A stretch of DNA of 64,000 nt from Sesamum alatum (taxonomy: Eukaryota > Streptophyta > Magnoliopsida > Lamiales > Pedaliaceae), in assembly GCA_034509735.1 (NCBI GenBank), contig JACGWO010000004.1, positions 24,285,395 through 24,349,394 of the forward strand, read 5' to 3'. Position numbers and translations under genes: made by a program. Positions 58,085 through 64,000 of this stretch are shown in pieces; within the stretch, counting starts at the first letter, position 1; every line of letters begins with the position of its first letter. Under the pieces are notes generated by a model that saw only the letters and a program-made list of their open reading frames with translations, searched no databases and was not told the origin of the DNA.

Positions 58085-59017
58085 AGGAGGCTGCCTGGAG
58101 GAGCTCCCCTTAACCTTCTTAGATGACCCCCTTTGAATGGCAGACATAGACCGCTTCCCCTCAAGTCATTCGTAGCGAGGGTCCCCCAGGAGTCCGAGAA
58201 GGAGGAGTAGCAGCTTGATGATCCCCCTAAGCTATCCGGTGCGCTCTATCCTAAGAGTTTGGTAAACATAATTTTTTTTTGCAAAGAAAAAACAAGTTTG
58301 ATCAGTTATACACAATTCAAGCAAGAAACCAAGAAATCACAAAAAAGTTGATAATGTACCCAAGGGCTCCCCTAGGGGAACCACCTTTGTGGCTCAACCC
58401 AAAGTGCGAAATGAGTATCTCATCTACCAGACTCTGACTATCATAGGGGTCGGTATTCAATGTCTCTAGGAGGGCTGACAGGCCAACAGGCCTATCCTTC
58501 CCGAGAAGGAGGTGATAATGGGAAGATCATTGATCCACATGGGGGCAGGCCTGTCGAGTGGGAGGACGGACCTAAAGGAATTTGCCCCTCCAATGCTTGG
58601 GGGCACTTGGGGCAAGCAAAAAACAAACCCCACGGCGGGGGGAAAAATGGAAGACACTAGGCTCATATTCTTTCAATTGAAAACAATAAAAGAAGTTCAT
58701 ACCCATCACAGGAGCCTTATTATACATAAAGACTAAAGCAAAGCCGCCAAGGAGGCGGAAGGAATTTGGGGCTAACTTGTTCAAAGGGACTTGAAAAGTC
58801 CTAGCAACCTCTTCATAAAAACGGGGAAGGGTGAAATGAAGACTAGCCTTAAAGTGGGTGGGAAAAAAACACAAGCAATTAGGAGGTAGATAAAAAAGTT
58901 TTAAAGCCCGAGAGAAAGGACGAAGAGAAGAAGACAAGTAAGAAAGTATAACTTACGTTAATGATAGAGGATGATGTAAAAGGCACTAACTCCAGCTCTC
59001 TCCCTTTCTCTCTCTCT

Positions 59018-59045
59018 CTCTCTTCGGGGGGGGGGGGGGGGGGGG
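59018..59045. repeat. Simple repeats: CT run followed by a G tract
   Basis: A (CT)n stretch at about 58998-59022 leads into an uninterrupted run of about 18-20 G at 59026-59045. Comparable mononucleotide tracts lie at 54241-54257 (C), 55741-55757 (C) and 59447-59459 (G), all inside the second Tat-type element. Confidence 0.8.
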
Positions 59046-60060
59046 ACTGGGTGGAAGGAAACCAGAAGGGTGTTGTAAGAGGGAAGTCGAAAAAAATGCT
59101 ACAATTACCTGCTGAATGTACCGGGTAAGCGCCCCTCATTGAGTAGTTATATAAAACAGAAATGACCTATGTAGGAGGTTAATAATAACCACCCCCACAT
59201 CTGGCGAGTGCATTGCCCGTGCCCGTATCCCTAGGCTGCCTATGCCCTAGCCATCAAGTCTTGATTGTCAAAGACTTTTGAAATCCGATAGTCTTTGACA
59301 TCCGAAGGGGCTATCTCCCCTTGTTTAGCAAAGAAGAATGTTCACTCGAGAGGGATCTTTTCTTAGAGAGGTAGACCAAGCTACCCCTGCTAGAAGACTC
59401 CTATTCTAAGGAGGATTGAGGGTGATCCATTCTCCTCACATTGGAGGGGGGGGGGGGGGAAGGGGGGGAACTGAATGATGTGCCTAAAATAGCTTGGTCC
59501 AAAGTAAAGCCCAAATATGCAAAGGACCTATTGAAGGTCAAAAGCATCAAGCCCAAAAAGAAAAGGACCAAACTCCCTGATCAGCAAGACTTGTGAACAA
59601 AGAAGCCCTAGAGCCCAAAATTCTACCTATAGGGGGATCAGAACCAACTCCATCAGATGCCAAGGAGGCAAGACTCTTCCTGGTGGCAAGAGAAGGCATG
59701 ATGTAGCCCTTCACATCGAGTCCGAGAAGGACAGGACCGAGCCATTCACAAGGCTCAGCCCGAGAAGGCAAAGATAAGGTCTGCTTAAATCTTATCTAAG
59801 CTTGCTCCTATCCGCTCAAGATAGGTCCCCCTTGAGGATCTCCCGTCAACTTCATCCGGATTTCCAAGAGACCTATCGCCCCATGTTGCGAGAAGGCATA
59901 CTACGCAGACCCTAAGAAAGCATACCCCTTCAGATTTTGAGAAGATCTATCCACACAACCACCTTCCCGAGTTTATGGGAGACAAGACCCCTCACTCACT
60001 GAGGGACTTCCTCTATAAATATTAGTCCCCTCGACTGGTATAGGGTAACGACTTTCTCAT

Positions 60061-61444
60061 TGGCAAAAGCTCACAAACAACTCACCGCCCTCATATATAT
60101 GGAGGGGCATTTTGGTCATTGTCCCTAAAAAAATATTTTAGGTTCATTAGGGGGCAGTGTGGGTCATTGCTTATAACACAAGGGTGATTTTTAATATTTA
60201 AATTTTTATAGAGGCACTTTTGATATTTTTCTATATTCCTGGGGTCAAAATAAATTTAACCCAAATTTATTCTGATAAGCATTGACATAATTAAAGAAGC
60301 GCTCAATCCCAACATGCATTTTTTTCTAATAAATTTGTTGAGGGACATGATTGGATAATAGATGATATTCAATTAAACTTATATTATATGTTTTTTTCCT
60401 TGTTGGTAAGAGGAAGCAACTAAAGTACGAGTCTTAATTATTTTATTGGGAATCCTATACAAAATCTCACAATCAAATGTAACAATACGGACAAAAACGT
60501 GATAGTACGACAACAAAATAACAGTTTCATCATTAATTTTACTAGTATGATCATCATACATTCTTCCAATGATATGTTGATAATTTTTTAGGTGTATGTG
60601 TAATTTTTTAAAAAATAATGGTGGTTTGTATAAATAATATTGAGGTTTTTGCTGGACGGATATTTAATTATACAAAAAGAATGGGTGATTTATATAAACA
60701 AACTATAGATTAGAGGGTGTAAAGATAAATATCCCATAATTAAGTACATAATTACTTGATTAGCACTCTTCCTAAGCTAAGAATCCAAATGTTACTATAC
60801 TTGCGATAAGAAAATCCATCCCGAGTAAATTTTATTCTACACGCACTTCAATAGTGGTAGAAATTAATATCAGATAATATGAAGGAAAAAAAATTATGAA
60901 TCAACTCTTTTTTTCTTTCCCTTTTTCCCCTTTTTTTTCTTTTAAGTTAAAGATAATAAATAAGTGACCGACATAACATGTTCTTCCTTTTTTAGATTTT
61001 AGTTGAAAGAAGATTTATTTGGAGTTTGTATTGGTTTTTGTTTTGTTTGGACACAGAAAATGTACTTAAATGAGTGAATTGATTGTATTATGTTATTATC
61101 AGTTTTGTATATTTAATATTGTATATTTGTTTAAAAATAGTCTATTATATAATAAGTATAATAATATTTTAATGTGATTAATAGTTGTATTTATCTATGG
61201 CATGAATAAGGTTAGTCAAAACTAAGAGGTACTCTGTAATGTTGAAATAGTAGTAAAACAAAATCATATCTTTTACACCAGAATTAAAAAACAAAAATAT
61301 TTTACAGATCCAAATAGCATATATAATATCTATCATTTACCTCACCCGGCCCTATATATTTTTCGTTTCCAGGGAAACAAGAAACCCCACCCTATAGCAC
61401 CAAAGTAAGAACTGGAAGAGAATAAATTATATCTGAGTTATTAA
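60061..61444. other. GLOX3 3' flank, duplicated at GLOX2
   Basis: Non-coding. 60735-61444 matches 8711-9503. 60570-60735 keeps the right part of the MITE found whole at 8439-8710. 60061-60300 contains GGGGCATTTTGGTCATTGTC-type repeat sequence. No gene seen. Confidence 0.6.
60570..60735. repeat. Truncated copy of the 8439-8710 MITE
   Basis: GGTGTATGTGTAATTTTTTA and TATAAACAAACTATAGATTA with GAGGGTGTAAA match the right two-thirds of 8439-8710. The left TIR is absent. Confidence 0.5.
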
Positions 61445-63134
61445 CTATTTGATTTGGATCCAAATGCCTTGACTAGGAACTTCTCGGTAAACCACAAACA
61501 GAAGATAGTATCCAGGTGGAGCAAGAATATGTGAACCTGGTGTCATAACTCGAACTTGGTAATTCGATCTCCCAAGAGGGGTCACGCTAGCACTGATTCC
61601 AGTCCTATTCGTAAGAATCAATAGTCTTTGATTCATTGAAAAAGAGTCTGTCGTAAATGGAGGTGCTACCATTGTTATCGTGATAAAACCTCTATTTATT
61701 CTGCCTAGAGCAGTGAAATTAATAACAAGTTGTTGCCCGTATCCGATTTGAGAATGTGAAGCCGGAGAAATAATCTTAGGACGCACACGTACCAAACGTG
61801 GATCCAAATAGTCAGGTGAATATGTTTCCATGGTCAAATCAATAGGAAAAAGTACCCCTGTGAAATTGTAGTAAGCATGAGGATTGCTACCACTAACTAC
61901 AATACGACCATCCTGAAGCAAAATCGCAGTTGAATGGTACATTCGAGGTATCGAAGTCGAGTTTTGGGCTTCGAATCTCATCCCAATAGGGTTATTAGGT
62001 CGGTAAATGAGGGGTGTTAATACCGGGTTACGACCTAAATCCCATCCTGCCGTACCCGAGGACGCTCCGTTGATGATGAGTACATTGCCATTTGGTAGCA
62101 ACACCATGTCACCCATGACTCGAGCCAAAGGCATGGTCTCCATGGCCCATTGTGGATTTGGGTCCGTTATTCGGATCCTCCCGCAGGTATTAAGTGCCCC
62201 AACAAATTTTCCATTATTTGCACTTGTGAAAGATCTTTTTGGTGCACCACCACACACCAAAACTTCAGCGGTAACATTCGCTCCACCTTGCAAGTCCCTC
62301 AGTGGAAGCAAAACTGCACTCCCTGAACTAGGATAACTTCTTGGATCCCCACCTGGTATTGTCGGGTAATTTCTCACCACCACCCCATTAACATAATCAA
62401 ACAAGATAGCTCGGTTGTTGGCGAAAGTAAATAAGTTCCCATCCACATTCAAGAAAACAAAAGGGTACAAATTGTTCTCAATTCTTGGGTCATTAGTTTG
62501 CGAAAGAAATGGTAAATTGTATGATTGATCCGTTCCAGCTTTCTTAGGATAAAATTCATAACTGAACTGGCCGCGACCACCAACGATAATCTGTCTGCCA
62601 TCTGGCAAAATGTGATTGGTGGCATACCATCTTTTCTGTCTAAGAACTGCATCAAATTCTTGCCAATCATAAGAACTATCCCCACATGGTTTGTAAACTC
62701 TAACATTGCGGTCACCATCGTTGAATCCACCAGTCTGCATTAAAGAGCCATCAGGCATGGCAGAGCCAGAGGAGCACCAGACGTCAGTGAACACGTTGAG
62801 AGGTCGGATGGAGTTGGAAGCTACATCGTATTCGATTGAATGGGCAGTGCAGTCGACCTTAAGAGTAAGGTCATTGGGGTTATTGCGGCATTGGTTGTTG
62901 GGGAGAGAAATGTTGGAGGGTCCAAAATCTGTGCGGTCAAAAAATCACAACACGATCTGTGTGTAGGAGCTGCATATGTATGGTGGAGACACCTATGTCG
63001 GAGAGGAGGAGGTTCCACTTGCCGCCACCGGGCGCAGCGAGTGTGAGAATGTTTTGCTGATATGGCAGCAAAAGTAGTTGTATGAGGAGGTAATGGAGAA
63101 GGGAGGCAAGAATGAGAGTTGGAGTTGGCGCCAT
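61445..63134 (-). pseudogene. GLOX3: full-length GLOX copper radical oxidase with one frameshift and a lost copper ligand
   Basis: ATG at 63132-63134, stop TAG at 61445-61447; 562 codons if the shift is ignored, normal for plant GLOX. Signal peptide about 1-34; Glyoxal_oxid_N domain to about residue 430; C-terminal DUF1929 domain after. Family residues: Cys95 in VDCTAHS and Tyr170 in QKRWYATN (the Cys-Tyr cofactor), Tyr399-His400 in PRMYHST. The second copper His, expected in A-P-x-F-T-T-H-S-F-S, is Asp496 (codon 61646-61648); GLOX2 has His there. At 62939-62944 there are six A (T on the coding strand) where GLOX1 has five, which creates a TGA after residue 65. The downstream 449 codons are open. 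Either a young pseudogene or a homopolymer base error plus a real catalytic change. Family reaction: aldehyde to acid with H2O2, extracellular. Single exon. Confidence 0.88.
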
Positions 63135-63215
63135 GGTTGGTTTCTTTTTGTTTTCCTTGATTGAGACTTTGGATGTTTATGTTTGTGTGTGTCGTGAAGG
63201 GAGTTTTGGTTGGGC

Positions 63216-63223
63216 TTTAAATA
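63216..63223 (-). promoter_or_regulatory. TATA-like box of GLOX3
   Basis: Minus-strand CTATTTAAAGCC, core TATTTAAA, about 82 bp upstream of the ATG, in the same setting as at GLOX1 (508-515). Confidence 0.5.
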
Positions 63224-64000
63224 GTGTTTGGTAGTTTATTTCGGGTGACAAAAAGTTTTCCTGTGTTTTCTGCTTCATCCATCCAAATAAAAATGCTAAC
63301 TCTTATTTGAATGCAACTTTTATATTATTTATTTCGGGTCATTTTAAATGGTCAAGTATTTCGAAACAATTTATGAAATAATAATTAAAGATAATCTCAT
63401 TTAAGAGTAAACTCGTGCAAGAGATGTTTCCTACCAAGAAGTGTCGTTCTCAGACGGGTAAAATGCAATCTATCCTATTGTGTTATCCGAAAATAGTAAT
63501 TTACCCCCTTGTGTTAAAAAAATAAGCAATTTATCCCCTTGTGTTTTCAAAAATAAAGCAAAATACCCCCTTCATGCGAGAGGTGCAATACATGCGCCTT
63601 AAGTGCGACTGTGATTAGATTTTAGCTATAAATGACATTTATAACCTTAATTTTTAACCGTTAGATCTTGTTTGATATATATATTAACGGTGGAGATTTG
63701 ATTAACAAATCAATGGCTTAGATATTTCTTTATTTAGATCTACGGTTTATATTTATATATAAAATCAATGACCCATATCCATTTGAATTAGATCAATGGT
63801 TCAGATTTAACACAAGTTATAAATATAAATTATAAATTATATATAATATATATATAAATTATACATATATATATACAATATATGCAAAATATTAATAAAA
63901 AATATAAAAAAATAAAACAGGGGAGGCGCGCCAGCGACGAGGGGGAAGGGAGCGGGCACCGGCGAGAAGGGGGGAGGGGAGGGGAAGGGTCTCGCCGGAG
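63224..64000. other. GLOX3 upstream DNA, repeat material, no gene
   Basis: 63401-63455 matches the start of the upstream block (AGTAAACTCGTGCAAGAGAT). From 63456 it breaks into repeat DNA with AGTAATTTACCCCCTTGTGT units, like the ends of the insertion at 40438-42823. 63660-63900 is AT-rich. At 63917 composition flips to a GC-rich tract (GGGGAGGCGCGCCAGCGACG) running off the window, probably the start of another repeat. Confidence 0.45.

Larger units (their letters stand above)
54912..59139 (-). pseudogene. Antisense ORF region of second Tat-type element, split by the solo LTR
   Basis: Reading leftwards: a segment with FPTHFKASLHFTLPRFYEEV, ARTFQVPLNKLAPNSFRLLG and GFALVFMYNKAPVMGMNFFY (58880-58680) corresponds to the conserved block of the antisense ORF in the other element (L-x-P-N-S-x-x-x-x-x-G-F). 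GWLVRWASSF-type sequence follows to 58090. After the solo LTR (55879-58084), 55878-55572 gives SKLFSMLLRGMLLPSDWRFL, and the acidic tail (EDLDHLLGTVNAEVQAPGHV, ending RVGPKK at 54915) closes it. Several shifts. Confidence 0.55.
53297..60060 (+). mobile_element. Second Tat-type Gypsy element, 5'-truncated, carrying a solo LTR
   Basis: It begins abruptly in the RNase H end (EIPREENNKADYLSKLANTL) and continues through integrase remnants, a repeat-rich segment (54120-54540), an antisense region (about 59139-54912), G-rich tracts and a probable 3' LTR (TGATGTGCC... from about 59475, with a TATAAATATTAG word at 60015). gag, protease, RT and the 5' LTR are absent. Without the 2.2-kb solo LTR it is about 4.6 kb. 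The protein text differs clearly from the 43285-52685 element, so it is another subfamily. The right end is approximate. Confidence 0.65.

Overview
The window reads as nuclear DNA of a flowering plant, most likely a eudicot. It is AT-rich, intron-poor and packed with plant transposable elements: L1-type LINEs with an RNase H domain, Ty3/Gypsy Athila and Tat lineages, Ty1/Copia, CACTA, Mutator-like elements and MITEs. The only host gene family is a plant galactose-oxidase-like copper radical oxidase of the GLOX (aldehyde or glyoxal oxidase) type. I cannot name the species from sequence alone; a Lamiales-like dicot is only a guess. I see no rRNA, tRNA, CRISPR array or bacterial-style operon.

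Three GLOX copies lie on the minus strand. GLOX1 (1-413) is an intact N-terminus running off the left edge. GLOX2 (9504-10819) is a decayed copy that has lost its N-terminal quarter. GLOX3 (61445-63134) is full length but has one extra T in a homopolymer, which breaks the frame, and Asp where the family has a copper-ligand His. The flanks are duplicated too. Upstream sequence of GLOX1 (about 1484-6060) recurs at 23157-24133 plus 31722-32480, and at 38870-43284 plus 52686-53150. The 3' flank of GLOX2 (about 8700-9503) recurs before GLOX3 (about 60720-61444). The locus is therefore an old tandem or segmental GLOX duplication array later inflated by transposons.

Layout: 414-6362 is GLOX1 upstream DNA with MITEs and a 1.4-kb almost completely palindromic Mutator-like element (4328-5751). 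6363-8410 is a deleted CACTA element with a transposase N-terminal relic. 8439-10819 holds a MITE and GLOX2. 10820-17483 holds decayed Copia sequence and a GC-rich island. 17484-22240 is a truncated minus-strand Athila-type Gypsy element. 24134-31721 is a LINE with target-site duplication and poly(A), itself carrying a 1979-bp solo LTR (25930-27908). 32776 to about 37600 is a second LINE on the minus strand with an internal reverse-transcriptase deletion. 38870-43284 is GLOX-upstream DNA with a TIR insertion. 43285-52685 is a complete Tat-type Gypsy element with paired 372-bp LTRs and an antisense ORF. 53297 to about 60060 is a second, truncated Tat-type element, also with an antisense ORF, split by a 2.2-kb solo LTR (55879-58084). 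GLOX3 follows.

No transposon gene here looks intact, since every long frame has stops or shifts. The points most worth a second look are the GLOX array with its lost copper ligand, the antisense ORF shared by two different Tat-type elements beside hairpin or degenerate repeats, the giant palindrome, and the duplicated flanks that supply empty sites for dating insertions. I did not find a convincing new multi-gene system. All similarity statements come from reading by eye; no alignment or database search was run.
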